Origin: Dasypus novemcinctus
Taxonomy: Eukaryota; Chordata; Mammalia; Cingulata; Dasypodidae
Reading direction: 5' to 3'
Length of the DNA stretch: 64,000 nt
Assembly (NCBI RefSeq): GCF_030445035.2
Contig: NC_080676.1
Location: 11,322,940-11,386,939 of the forward strand
Shown here piece by piece: positions 37,320 to 46,489 of the stretch. The notes under the pieces were generated by a model. That model ran no database searches. It had not been told where the DNA came from and worked only from the letters and a program-made list of their open reading frames with translations. Numbering within the stretch: position 1 is the stretch's first letter; every line of letters starts with the position of its first letter. Both the position numbers and the translations under genes were made by a program.

Positions 37320-40138
37320 TAGCTCTTTCTTTTTTAATGTAAGCATTGAGAGCTATAAATTTCCTTTTCAGCACTGCCTACACTACATCCCATACATATT
37401 GATATATTGTGTTATTTTCATTTGTCATAAAATACTTGATTTCTCTTGCAATTTCTTCTTTGACTCACTGATTGTTTAAGAGTGTGTTGTTTAATTGCCA
37501 CATGTTTGTGAATTTTCCCTTTTCTGTCCATATTGATTTCCAGTTTCATTCCATTATGATCAAAGTGCTTTGTATAATTTCAATCTTTTAAAGAATTTTG
37601 AGACCTAATTTGTGACCCAACATATAATCTATCCTGGGTAAAGATCCATGAGCACTTCAGAAGAATGTATATCTTGCTGTTTTGGGGTGCAACATTCTGG
37701 ATATGTCTGTTAGGTCTAGTTCATTTATATTATTCAAGCTCTCTGTTTCCTTATTGATCCTGTGTCTAGATATTCTGTCCAATGACAGGTGTATTAAGGT
37801 CTCCAATTATTATTGTAGAGACATCTATTTCTCCCTTTACTTTTGACAGTGTTTGCCTCATTTATTTTGGGGCACTCCACTCTGGCTAGGTGTATAAATA
37901 TTTATGCTTATTATTTCTTCTTGGTTAATTGTCCCTTTTATTAATATATAATGTCCTTCTTGGTCTCATAACAGCTTTGCATTTAAAATCTATTTGGTCT
38001 GGTATTAATGTATCTACCCCAGTTCTTTTTTGGTGACTGTTTGTGTGGAAAATCTTTTTCCAACTTTTAACTTTCAGCTTATTTGTTTCCTTGCCTCTAA
38101 ATTGAGTCTCTGGCAGACAGCATATAGTTGGGTCATGCTTTTTTATCCATTCTGCCTATCTCTGCCTTTTGACTGGAGAGTTTAATATACTTACACTTAA
38201 AGTCATTGCTGGTAATACGGATGTTTCTTCTGCCGTTTTGCTTTTTAACCTTTGGAAGTCTTATACCTTTTTGTTCCTCACTTCCGTTAAAGACTACTTT
38301 TACATTTATTTGCTTTCTTGTGTTGTGCCATATTGAGTGCTTTCTCATAGACATCTGGATATATTTTTATCTGTTTTCTTTGTGGTTACCATAAGTTTAA
38401 AATTTAACATCCTGAATATTTAACAATTAGATTTGGTTTGGACGCACATATACTTTTCTGATACCTCTCTGTCCCACCACCATTTTTTTTAACCTGTTAC
38501 CACTTACGTCTTTGTAAATTGTATGTCCAAAACCTAGAATTACCATTACTTTTTATGCATTTGCATTTTAGCACTTGTAGGAAGAGGTGGAGTTAAATAC
38601 CAAACAGTACAAACAATAATAGGGCATTTTTAATTACCCAAATGGTTATCTTTACCACAGGTCTTTGTTTATGTTGCTTTGAACTACTGTCCAATGTCCT
38701 TTCATTTCAGTCTGAAGAACTCCCTTTAGCATTTTTTTGTAGGGCAGATGTAGTGGTGATGTACAAGCTCAGTTTTTGTTTATCTTAGAACATCTTAATC
38801 TCACCCTCATTTTAGAGGGTGGCTGGCAGTTGTTTTCCTTCAGCACTTCAAGTATTTCAACCCATTACCTTCTTGCCTCCATGGTTTCTGATATGGAATC
38901 ACAACTCAATCTTTTGGGATTTCCTGTTTGTAATATGTAGATTTTCTCTTGAAGCTTTCAGAGCTCTCACCTTGTCTTTTGCATTTGATAATATAATCAC
39001 TGTATTGTGGGGTATATTTTTCTTCATATTTATCCTATATAGTGTTCTCTGAGATTCTTGGGTGTGCATATTCATGTCTTTTGCTAAGTTTGGAAAGTTC
39101 TCTGTTATTATTTCTTTGAATATTTCTTCTGCCCTTTTCTCTCTTTCTTCTCCTTCTGGGACTCCCATAATGCATATATTGGTGCACTTGATGGTGTTCC
39201 ATAGCTGTCTTAGGCTATTTTTGCTTTTAATATTTCTTTTTTCTTTCTGCTCCTCAGCCTGACTCATTTCAAGTGTCTTTTCTTCAAGTTCACTGATTCT
39301 TTCTTCTGGCAGCTCTATTCTGCTCTTGAAACTCTCCTGGGTGTTTTTTTCATTTCAGTTAATGTGGTATGCAACTCCAGTAGTTCTGTTTGGTTCCTTT
39401 TTAAAATTTCTGTCTTTTTTACTTAGACTCTCATATTGTCCATTCATTGTTTTTCTGATGTTGTTTTTCTTTCTCTGTACTTTTCTTTATCTCCTTAAGC
39501 ATTTTAAAGATATCTTTTACAAGCTTTACTTGCTGTGTCCACATTCTCATCTTCTTCACTAGTGCTTTCTGTATTTTTATCCTCTTCCTTTGGATGGTTC
39601 ATTATTTCCTGTTTTTTGTCTTGTATTCTTTTTTTTTTTTGCACACTGTATGTTTTAATATTTTAAAATGTTAACTCTGGGACTTACTCCCTGGGATGTC
39701 TGTTTCCTGGTTTTGTAACCAGCTGATGATAAGACAGAGACTTTCTTGAGCTTCAGCCCTCTATCAGGAAGCTCTACCCAAAACAAATGCACTGTGTGGG
39801 GTTTTACTTGTCTTACTGGGCCTCTGTCTTGTCCTGGGCTTTTGCTAGTTATGAAGTCCCCCTGTTTACAGAACTTTGGTTGTATCCTCTGTTTCCCAGG
39901 GGACAACCGTACTTCTCCCAGCTATCTGAAGCTGGCAGACCTTTGTCCCACACTATCTCAATACTTTTTTATACTCCTTTCATTTTCTCATGCTACTTTT
40001 GCCTGGAAGGAAAATTCTGGGAGGAGAGTCACCCCAGGGAAGTCTCCACAAAGGAGGCTACAAAGACCCCTATGAAAGGAATCAAGAAGGGCACCAAAAA
40101 CTTCTCCAATGGCTCCCCAAAGCTGAGCTTTCCTGGCC

Positions 40139-40577
40139 TGCTGAGTGTTGCTATTCCAAGTTAGCAACCCCTGCTGTGGGCTGCTACTCTAAGTTAGCAA
40201 CCTACGAGGACCGGGCGGGCTTCCACGGCTCGGCGGTGAGCCCCTAGGCCAACGCGTAGGCCTAGGTTCTCCAGGCGTGGGGGACGCGCGGTAAAAACCA
40301 CGGAGACAGCCTGTGAGAATGAGCTAGTCTAATTTTATTGCGGAAATACACTTGATTATATAAGGTCGGGTCAAGGGAGGGGTAGGAATTGGGGCGGGTA
40401 AACTACGGGGCGGTAGTGGATAGGCGGAACTGTGCAGGCAGCTATGAAGTAGGCGGTGATTAAGAAAGGGGGCAGATTATGAGTTGGCTAAGTGGACGGG
40501 ACTGGCGGGAAGGATAGCAACGGCTGGAAAAGGGAGATAACAAAAGCAAGGAGGAGGGGTGAAGGGAGGCAGCAACA
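40139..40577 (-). repeat. ERV2 3' LTR
   Basis: 439 bp. Minus-strand TATA box at about 40355-40364 and AATAAA at 40334-40339, spaced for a short R. The U5 end holds two related hairpin-capable repeats (40147-40168 and 40180-40201). Blocks shared with the ERV1 LTR include 'ggttctccaggcgtggggga' and the 'aaaaaccacggagac' stretch. Confidence 0.95.
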
Positions 40578-40989
40578 ATTGCTCCTTTTGTTTTATAAAA
40601 AAAAAGGTGTGAGAGAGTAGAGGGATGGGCTGTGGAGGGTGAGAGAAAAAAGGGGGCAGGATTGACTGGCGATGGGCAAATGACATATCATTTGGCCAGA
40701 ATGTATGCATAGCCCTTAGGGTCGGTGCGTGCCGGTGCTAGACAAAATATCTAACATGATGTTGCGCACGCTTTTTTGGGGTGGATAGCGCTGTGGCTAG
40801 CTTAACTGCGAAGAATTCTCAGACGTATAGCAATAAAGGGGGGGCGGAGGGTGCACCCAAACCCTTTACGCCGAGGGAAGCGAACCCGTACCGACGGCTA
40901 AAGTCAGAGAGCTTCACAGCAAGCAGCTTCACAGGCGGGATGTACAGTGGGAAGGGGGGTGAGGACGTGGTCGAGATTGAGGAGTGGAA
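40578..40989 (-). other. ERV2 3' untranslated region, unassigned
   Basis: About 410 bases between the small ORF and the LTR. The expected polypurine tract beside the LTR is weak on the minus strand (ATAAAACAAAAGGAGCAATT). 'agcttcacagcaagcagctt' followed by 'cacaggcggg' (about 40911-40939) holds a short direct repeat. It could contain an RNA export element as in IAP or type D viruses, but no such motif was identified. Confidence 0.55.
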
Positions 40990-41238
40990 TTAGAGGTAGC
41001 AAGACGTTGGTAATGGATTTGCACGAAAGAGCTGAATACTGCATGGGAGGAGGACCACAAGGGAGGTGAAGATGCCAATTAGAAGCAGCCAGGCGACAGC
41101 GAGGAGAAGGCGTTGGCGAAGGTTCCAATCTGTCGGGGCTGTGGCTGCGAGACAGACAGCTGAAAAGATTGTTAGAAAGGTGAAAATAACAAGGAAGAAG
41201 TAGAGTAGGAGTGGGTGCGAGGGGAGTGCGAGGAGCAT
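40990..41238 (-). CDS. ERV2 small ORF in env position, two hydrophobic segments
   Basis: 82 codons from the first ATG after a strong splice acceptor; the frame is open further up to 41274 but without an upstream ATG. Residues 1-33 are strongly hydrophobic (LLLYFFLVIFTFLTIF) and end in a small-residue stretch (AVCLAAT) that could be a signal cleavage site. A short polar loop (APTDWNLRQR) follows, then a second hydrophobic span (LLLAVAWLLLIGIFTSLVVL) and a short tail. The start context is weak. I do not recognise the protein. It may be a novel accessory product, a relic of an envelope whose ectodomain was deleted, or a chance frame in a pyrimidine-rich strand. Confidence 0.5.
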   Translation of the reverse strand: MLLALPSHPLLLYFFLVIFTFLTIFSAVCLAATAPTDWNLRQRLLLAVAWLLLIGIFTSLVVLLPCSIQLFRANPLPTSCYL

Positions 41239-41366
41239 TAGCGCCGGGAGGTTTTTTGATGAGCTATAAGGCACGTTTGGCGGAGGTTAGACGCTCGTCA
41301 GCGACGGGTTGTTGGGACGTTAGGAGCGCTTCTTGTAGAGTGTGCAGAGTTGAGGTCTTTGGGAAA

Positions 41367-41398
41367 TCTGCAATGACAAAAGAAGAAAAAAAGAGCCC
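41367..41398 (-). promoter_or_regulatory. ERV2 splice acceptor ahead of the small ORF
   Basis: The minus strand reads CTCTTTTTTTCTTCTTTTG then TCATTGCAG, a long polypyrimidine tract and CAG; the exon would start at 41367. Only one ATG-led frame follows closely (41238). It pairs naturally with the leader donor at 46496. Confidence 0.65.
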
Positions 41399-41447
41399 TC
41401 ACAGGGGGGGGCAATCAGCAAAGAGCACTTGCTTAGGTATAGGCACT

Positions 41448-44426
41448 TTAGGGAGAGGCTGGCTGGTGCTGAATTTGAGCGAATGGGGCGACATCTGGGC
41501 CTCTGCTGTCAATGTTGTCTCTCACGGAGGGCATAGGGTACTTATCATTAAGGGGAACCTTGGGGTCGGTGGCAGGCCTGATATAGCGCCCAGGAACCCA
41601 GAGTGGTTGTGGCTCAGAGTCTGGGAAGATACAAGCAAAACCTCTCCCCTGTGCTAGCAAGGGAGCCGGGTCCTGCCAAAGATTTGTGGCAGGGTCTTTC
41701 CAGTGAACAAGAGGGACTTGCGAGGGTTGCCACATGGGTCCCCAATGTTTGTGGGTTGGGGAAAGTCCCTTGTCATCGAAGGTCAGGAGATCGTGATGAA
41801 TAAGGCAGGCAGTGATGACGTCAGCAGGGGCTTTATGGGGGGAGGAAGCTCTTTCTTTTTGAATGAGTAGCTTGAGCTGTTGGTGAGTGCGCTCAACAAT
41901 TCCTTGCCCCTGTGGGTTATAGGGGATGCCGAAATGGTGTGTGATGCGGTACATTTGTACGAAGCTGGCAAAGGTGGCACTGCGATAGGCTGGTCCATTG
42001 TCGGTTTTGAGATCCCAGGGAATTCCCATGAATAGAATGGCTTGTCGGAGTGCTTTGATGCAATGTTTAGCGCTCTCTCCTGTGAGGGGCACGGCGTAGC
42101 ACAGGTGCGAGAAAGTATCAACTGCAACATGAAGATACTTAAGGCGTCCAAAGGCGCTAACGTGTGTGACGTCAAGTTGCCAGCGGGAGTTAGGCCGTAG
42201 GCCGCGGGGATTAGCTCCGCGAGGCTGCAAGGGTCCAAGAGGCAGCAAAGGTGCACATGTTTGGCAGGAGCGCACAAGATGTTTACATGTTTCAATGGGG
42301 AGGTCTGGGAAGAGCTTTTGAATGGATCGCGCTGAGAAGTGGAATTGAGAGTGTAGGAGCTTAGCTTGGTTGACAAAGTCTCCCAGTCTTGTTTTGTCAG
42401 TGAGGTTTTCTTGAATGGCAACTGGGCATACATGGCGGCCGGATGCTAAAGCGTCGGCGAGGGCATTTCCTTGAGCTAGCGGTCCTGGCAGGCCAGAGTG
42501 ACTTCTGATATGAGCAATGAACCAGGGTTGTTGCCTTTCTTCAAGCAGTCGCTGTACAAAAGCGAGTGCTTGGTCAATAGTTAAGTCACTGGGTAGGAAA
42601 GTAGCAAGCGGGAGGCTACGACACACTTGTAAAGTGTATAAGCTGTCTGTGAAGATGTTAAGAGGCTGGTCCGGGTAGAGATTGAGGACTGCGGCGACAG
42701 CTAAAAGTTCACCTGTTTGGACAGAAAAGTCATTAGCAAACACCAATTGTCGTGGCTTAGGTTCTCTTGGCGTATATATGACAGCAGCGAATGCCTTTTT
42801 TGAAGCATCGGTGAAAGCAGTGATGGCAAAAGGAATTGGCTTTCTTGCGGGCAGCGGATGGAACGGGTTGGAAAATGCTAATTGAGATACCCCTTGTAGT
42901 AGTGGATGATGCGGATAGTGATTGTCAAAGGAGCCACGAAAGAATTCTATTAGGCTTTGCATTTGGGCATTATTCATGATGAGAGAGGTAACTTCTTTTG
43001 CATCAAAGGGCCAAACGATGGTGTGTGGCGGGACGCCGTACGTTTGTATGGAGAGAAGTACTAAGTCAGTGGCTAATGTGATCCAAGCCCTTGTAAATGG
43101 GCAGATTTTTGGGAGTTTACTTTTTGACGTGTGTAGAAAAAGAAGAGGACCATCTTGCCATAGGAGACCCGTTGGGGTGACTGGTGTTGGCAAAACTAAG
43201 GCAAGGATTGGGAGATCGGGAGAGAATCGCTCTAGGCGGCATTGCTGGAGTGCAGCATTTACTTGTTGGATGGCTTCTTTGGCAGCTGGGGTGATGGTGA
43301 TGGGGCGAACGACTGCAGCGGATGGACTGCACTTAGTCTGCAGGAGCTCAAAAAGGGGTTGCATTTGCGCTGTTGTGATGGGGAGTGCTGATCGAAGCCA
43401 ATTGATTTGTCCACAAAGCCGTTGGAGCTCAGTCAGCGTCATGTGATCAGAAACATGGATTTGCGGGCTGGTGGGCCGAATATATTGATGAAAATGAAAG
43501 CCTAAGAACTGGAAAGGTGGCTGGGGGTTGACTTTGTCAGGTTGCACTATTAATCCAAGACTTGAGAGGTTTGTCGTAACTGCAGAGAGTAGATCATTGA
43601 GAAGTGTTTTAGAACTTGCTGCTAAAAGGTCATCCATATAGTGGATGATGTATGTGTGCTCTGGATGGAACTTAGAGCGTAGCGGCTCAATGGCATGATT
43701 GACATAGAGCTGACATATAGTTGGACTGTTCCGCATGCCTTGTGGTAGTACTCGCCATTGGAATCGAAGCGCTGCGCCCTGATTGTTGGTGCGTGGGACT
43801 GTAAACGCAAATCGTGGACAGTCTTGCGGGTGAAGAGGGATAGAGAAAAAGCAGTCTTTGATATCGATGGTGGCTGCATGAAAATGCTGAGGGACTGCAG
43901 TGGGATGCGGGCAACCAGGCTGAGGTGATCCCATTGGCTTAATATGTTTGTTAATTTCTCGAAGGTCATGAAGGAGGCGGAACTTGCTCGTGTTCTTTTT
44001 ATTGATGACGAAGACTGGCGAATTGTAGGGACTGGTAGACGGCTCAATATGCCCTGCTTGTAGCTGTTCTTCGACGAGGGCAGAGAGAGCTTGCAGTTTA
44101 TGAGTTGGCAAGGGCCACTGCTCAACCCAGATGGGCTCCTCTGTGTCCCATTCCAGAGGGATAGGGTCAGGTCTTGAGATGGGAGCAGTGGCCCCTATAA
44201 GGGGGGGGGGGGCGGCACAGCTATGAAGGCTTCTGTGGTGATTCGAGCTTTTAGCTGGCTGAGTACATCTCTTCCCCACAGGATGGTTTGGACTGAAGAA
44301 AGGACGAGTGGACGAATCTGGCCTTCGTGACCTTCTCGGTCGCTCCAATGCAGAGGCTGGGAGGTTTTCCAGGAGGTAGCAGCTCCCGTGGCGCCGATGA
44401 CTTGAGGGCCGGTTTCGAGGGGCCAA
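41448..44426 (-). CDS. pol: ERV2 pol: reverse transcriptase, RNase H, integrase
   Basis: 992 open codons; the first ~70 overlap pro in another frame, so true Pol starts near the C12 tract at 44201-44212. RT has the palm aspartate (TIDIKD, residue ~188) and YMDD (263-266). RNase H has its full D-E-D-D set (D540, E573, D594, D658). Integrase has the H-H-C-C zinc module (about 692-724) and a D,D-35-E catalytic triad (D752, D809, E845) in WQLDVTHV, KTDNGPAY and GIVERTH. The C-terminal domain ends with a proline-rich tail. Relation is to betaretroviruses. No stop, frameshift or catalytic loss was seen, unusual for an endogenous copy and in line with the near-identical LTRs. Confidence 0.95.
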   Translation of the reverse strand: MAPRNRPSSHRRHGSCYLLENLPASALERPRRSRRPDSSTRPFFSPNHPVGKRCTQPAKSSNHHRSLHSCAAPPPLIGATAPISRPDPIPLEWDTEEPIWVEQWPLPTHKLQALSALVEEQLQAGHIEPSTSPYNSPVFVINKKNTSKFRLLHDLREINKHIKPMGSPQPGCPHPTAVPQHFHAATIDIKDCFFSIPLHPQDCPRFAFTVPRTNNQGAALRFQWRVLPQGMRNSPTICQLYVNHAIEPLRSKFHPEHTYIIHYMDDLLAASSKTLLNDLLSAVTTNLSSLGLIVQPDKVNPQPPFQFLGFHFHQYIRPTSPQIHVSDHMTLTELQRLCGQINWLRSALPITTAQMQPLFELLQTKCSPSAAVVRPITITPAAKEAIQQVNAALQQCRLERFSPDLPILALVLPTPVTPTGLLWQDGPLLFLHTSKSKLPKICPFTRAWITLATDLVLLSIQTYGVPPHTIVWPFDAKEVTSLIMNNAQMQSLIEFFRGSFDNHYPHHPLLQGVSQLAFSNPFHPLPARKPIPFAITAFTDASKKAFAAVIYTPREPKPRQLVFANDFSVQTGELLAVAAVLNLYPDQPLNIFTDSLYTLQVCRSLPLATFLPSDLTIDQALAFVQRLLEERQQPWFIAHIRSHSGLPGPLAQGNALADALASGRHVCPVAIQENLTDKTRLGDFVNQAKLLHSQFHFSARSIQKLFPDLPIETCKHLVRSCQTCAPLLPLGPLQPRGANPRGLRPNSRWQLDVTHVSAFGRLKYLHVAVDTFSHLCYAVPLTGESAKHCIKALRQAILFMGIPWDLKTDNGPAYRSATFASFVQMYRITHHFGIPYNPQGQGIVERTHQQLKLLIQKERASSPHKAPADVITACLIHHDLLTFDDKGLSPTHKHWGPMWQPSQVPLVHWKDPATNLWQDPAPLLAQGRGFACIFPDSEPQPLWVPGRYIRPATDPKVPLNDKYPMPSVRDNIDSRGPDVAPFAQIQHQPASP

Positions 44427-44629
44427 TGATTGAAGGCGGCGATTTCAAAGGGAATACAAGAGATTTCAGCACCAGAGTCTAAGAGCCCTTCAAGCCACTG
44501 TCCGTTTATTTTAAGCTCTAAGGAAGGTTTTTGGTGATGTTTGATAGGCATTGTCCACATTAAGGTTTTGGAGCTCTCTGGAGGGCCTCTTGGGGGAGGG
44601 GCTGAGGCCTGCCCCGCTGGAAGTTTAAA
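44195..44629 (-). CDS. pro: ERV2 pro: retroviral aspartic protease
   Basis: Frame entered by a -1 shift at 44623-44629. It carries the active-site motif LLDSGAEIS, a glycine-rich flap region (VIGATGAAT) and the conserved C-terminal GRDVLSQL. It ends after a proline run at the TAG next to the C12 tract (44198). DSG in place of the more common DTG also occurs in functional retroviral proteases. No dUTPase domain is seen between nucleocapsid and protease, where many betaretroviruses carry one. Confidence 0.9.
   Translation of the reverse strand, partial: FKLPAGQASAPPPRGPPESSKTLMWTMPIKHHQKPSLELKINGQWLEGLLDSGAEISCIPFEIAAFNHWPLETGPQVIGATGAATSWKTSQPLHWSDREGHEGQIRPLVLSSVQTILWGRDVLSQLKARITTEAFIAVPPPPPL
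44201..44212 (-). other. C12 tract at the pro/pol frame change
   Basis: Twelve Cs on the sense strand just before the pro stop. Pro reads through in one frame and pol continues in the -1 frame. Either the homopolymer is itself the slippage site or its length has changed by mutation. Confidence 0.6.
44623..44629 (-). promoter_or_regulatory. ERV2 gag/pro -1 frameshift heptamer TTTAAAC
   Basis: TTTAAAC is placed T TTA AAC in the frame that carries the second zinc knuckle, exactly as needed for a -1 shift into pro. This is a classic retroviral slippery heptamer. A downstream pseudoknot was not modelled. Confidence 0.85.
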
Positions 44630-46460
44630 GGCTGGGAGATACGTTGCGATGAGCGGCAATCGCGGGCCCAGTGATACCCCTTGCCACAGCGCGGGCATGG
44701 TGTGGGGGGCCTCTTGGTCTGTGCAGTGCTACGGCAGGGCGGGGAGCTGCCTGTTGAGGGCACTCGCGGACAAAATGACCGGGCTGACCGCATCGAAAGC
44801 AGGCAGAAGTGGAGGCAGATGACACAGCCATGGCGGAAGCGAAGGCAGCAGTAAGTGCTTTAGTCTGTGGGTCAATATCTCGACAAGCCAATACCCATTC
44901 ATGTATTGGCTTATCACGGATAGGAAGAATAACGGCCCGGAAGGGTGCAAGGCACCCATCGAGAATGAGTTCTTTTGCTAACACAAACTGAGCATCTTCA
45001 TTAGTAATTTTCCGCTGGCATGCTTCTAAAACGCGTGCGACAAATGCTGGAAAGGTTTCTTGCGAGTCTTGAAGCATTTGCGCAAATTTGGTGGACTGCT
45101 TGGTAGAAACTAAAGAGAACGATCGCTGGACAAGAGCTTTTACTCGGTGCCAAAACCCTGGATCTATGTTTATATAAGAACGAGGGTCAGCATAGTTGTT
45201 AATTCCTGTGTAGGCGTCAGCTGGATCTTGGATACCCGCCTGGACATTTTCTACCACTTGCTTATCAACAGCTACTTGATAGTAAGCACGCCATTCAAGG
45301 AACTGGCCTGGCGGAAGGATGGAACGGGCTAGAGAAATCCAGTCATAAGGAAGAGCAAGTTGAACTCCTAACTCTTCTATTAATTGTTGGACATATGGGC
45401 TACCTATGCCGTCTTCTTTAACAGCTTTGCGAAGAGTTTTAACTTCTTCGGCTGTGAAGGGAAGCCAAGTCTGAGGGCGTTGCTGCGTGGGCAGCGGGTT
45501 GAGCGGGTATAGCTGGGGGGCGGGAGAATGTGCTTCGCTAGAAGCAGGTGGGGAGCTGCTGCCATACGGTGGTGGCGAGGGATGAACGGTAGCAGGAAAC
45601 AGATGAGAGAATGATGGCTTAGCAGCGTCAAGGCGGCAACAAACTGGCGGCGGGATATTTTTGGGCGCTGGACAAGATGGCGGAGCGGCGACGTCACTTT
45701 TAGGCGCCTGCCAAGATGGCGATGTAGTTACGTCATTTTTGGGCGCCGGCCAAGATGGCGGCGAAGTCACGTCATTTCCGGGGGCCGGCCAAGATGGCGG
45801 CGAAGTCACGTCATTTCCGGGGGCCGGCCAAGATGGCGGCGAAGTCACGTCATTTCCGGGGGCAGGGCCGGAAGATGACGAGACAGGGAGGGGCGGGTAA
45901 AGGTGAGAGGAAGCGCCTTTGTTCCCGCTGGCGGGCTCGGACATAGGTGAAGAAGAAGCCGGAAGTGCGCCATTTTGGGCAGAGGTGGAAGAAAAAGGAG
46001 AAAGTCCGCTATTTTGAGGAGCTACTGAAGCGGCTTCTGCGGGCCGTGGGGAGCGCGGGCAGGGAGGTTCGCGCTCGAGAGCGGCGGCGAGCTGGTCAGA
46101 CAGAGAATTTGGGTCGCCAGGATCATCGGGCTCATAGTCATTGGGTTGCTTAACTGATTTGTCTCGGATGGCTTCTGACGGTGCACCAAGGAGACAGGCG
46201 CGTATGGCTACTAGAGCAGGCAGCAGGCCGTGCGGAAAAGACCGCTTTTCATGCTCTATGGCGGAGGTGACTCGATCTATGAGTCGAGAGTATGTGTCTG
46301 GGCTCCAGAGCTGGCAAGTGGCGAGCCACGGATTAAGAGGGAGTAGCAGGTCCCAATATTTTTGGAGCTGTTTTAGGGAAACGCGGACTCCATTGGTATC
46401 AAGCAGGGCGGCTAAAAGCCGAACCTGAGGGGTATGGTGTGAGGAGAGAGAGGTGCCCAT
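44625..46460 (-). CDS. gag: ERV2 gag polyprotein, one frame break in nucleocapsid
   Basis: 611 open codons. It starts MGTSLS, a myristoylation-type matrix N-terminus. A tandem 13-residue repeat (about 199-268; unit like WPAPGNDVTSPPS) is followed by a PPPY late-domain motif (296-299). Capsid spans about 325-535 and carries a major-homology-like region (QDSQETFPAFVARVLEAC, ~465-482). The first zinc knuckle is CX2CX4HX4C (C554-C567). The second knuckle (CPRCGKGYHWARDC) lies in another frame at 44655-44793, and that frame, not this one, leads into the TTTAAAC shift and stops at 44560. The frame therefore breaks between about 44790 and 44700; a G6 run at 44704-44709 is one plausible place. As it stands, Gag ends early and Gag-Pro-Pol would not be reached from this start. 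Confidence 0.9.
   Translation of the reverse strand: MGTSLSSHHTPQVRLLAALLDTNGVRVSLKQLQKYWDLLLPLNPWLATCQLWSPDTYSRLIDRVTSAIEHEKRSFPHGLLPALVAIRACLLGAPSEAIRDKSVKQPNDYEPDDPGDPNSLSDQLAAALEREPPCPRSPRPAEAASVAPQNSGLSPFSSTSAQNGALPASSSPMSEPASGNKGASSHLYPPLPVSSSSGPAPGNDVTSPPSWPAPGNDVTSPPSWPAPGNDVTSPPSWPAPKNDVTTSPSWQAPKSDVAAPPSCPAPKNIPPPVCCRLDAAKPSFSHLFPATVHPSPPPYGSSSPPASSEAHSPAPQLYPLNPLPTQQRPQTWLPFTAEEVKTLRKAVKEDGIGSPYVQQLIEELGVQLALPYDWISLARSILPPGQFLEWRAYYQVAVDKQVVENVQAGIQDPADAYTGINNYADPRSYINIDPGFWHRVKALVQRSFSLVSTKQSTKFAQMLQDSQETFPAFVARVLEACQRKITNEDAQFVLAKELILDGCLAPFRAVILPIRDKPIHEWVLACRDIDPQTKALTAAFASAMAVSSASTSACFRCGQPGHFVRECPQQAAPRPAVALHRPRGPPHHARAVARGITGPAIAAHRNVSPSL
45663..45860 (+). repeat. 39-bp x5 tandem repeat in ERV2 gag with YY1/CRE/ETS-like motifs
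   Basis: AAGATGGCG recurs at 45674, 45713, 45752, 45791 and 45830; ACGTCA at 45691, 45730, 45769, 45808 and 45847; TTCCGG in the last three copies (45776, 45815, 45854). Period is exactly 39 bases (13 codons). Copies 3-5 are near identical, so the expansion is recent. Confidence 0.95.
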
Positions 46461-46489
46461 AGTGGGAGAAGAAAAGACGGCGATGGGGT

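Larger units (their letters stand above)
32691..40138 (-). mobile_element. L1 element, near full length, split by ERV2
   Basis: From the right on the minus strand: a 5' UTR (continuing beyond ERV2 at 47033-47545); ORF1 (about 39620-38800, with IMGVPEGEEREKRAEEIFKE); a 400-base spacer; and ORF2 endonuclease (38200-37400). RT sits around 36240-35417, the C-terminus is at 33972-33000 with GQNSLFNKYCRKNWIS, and the 3' UTR runs to 32691. It has multiple stops. Four SINEs sit inside it. ERV2 landed in its 5' UTR. Confidence 0.88.

Noticed and set aside
41211..41657. 148-codon plus-strand frame across the pol end of ERV2
   Set aside because: Antisense to pol and the small ORF; no motif and no start-site signal.
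42922..43446. 174-codon plus-strand frame antisense to ERV2 RT
   Set aside because: No recognisable domain; codon-phase mirror of a strongly constrained pol frame in GC-rich DNA. An antisense gene cannot be excluded but nothing supports it.
45661..45946. Plus-strand glycine-rich repeat frames (GAGQDGGEVTSFP-like)
   Set aside because: Antisense reading of the gag tandem repeat; kept only as a DNA repeat.
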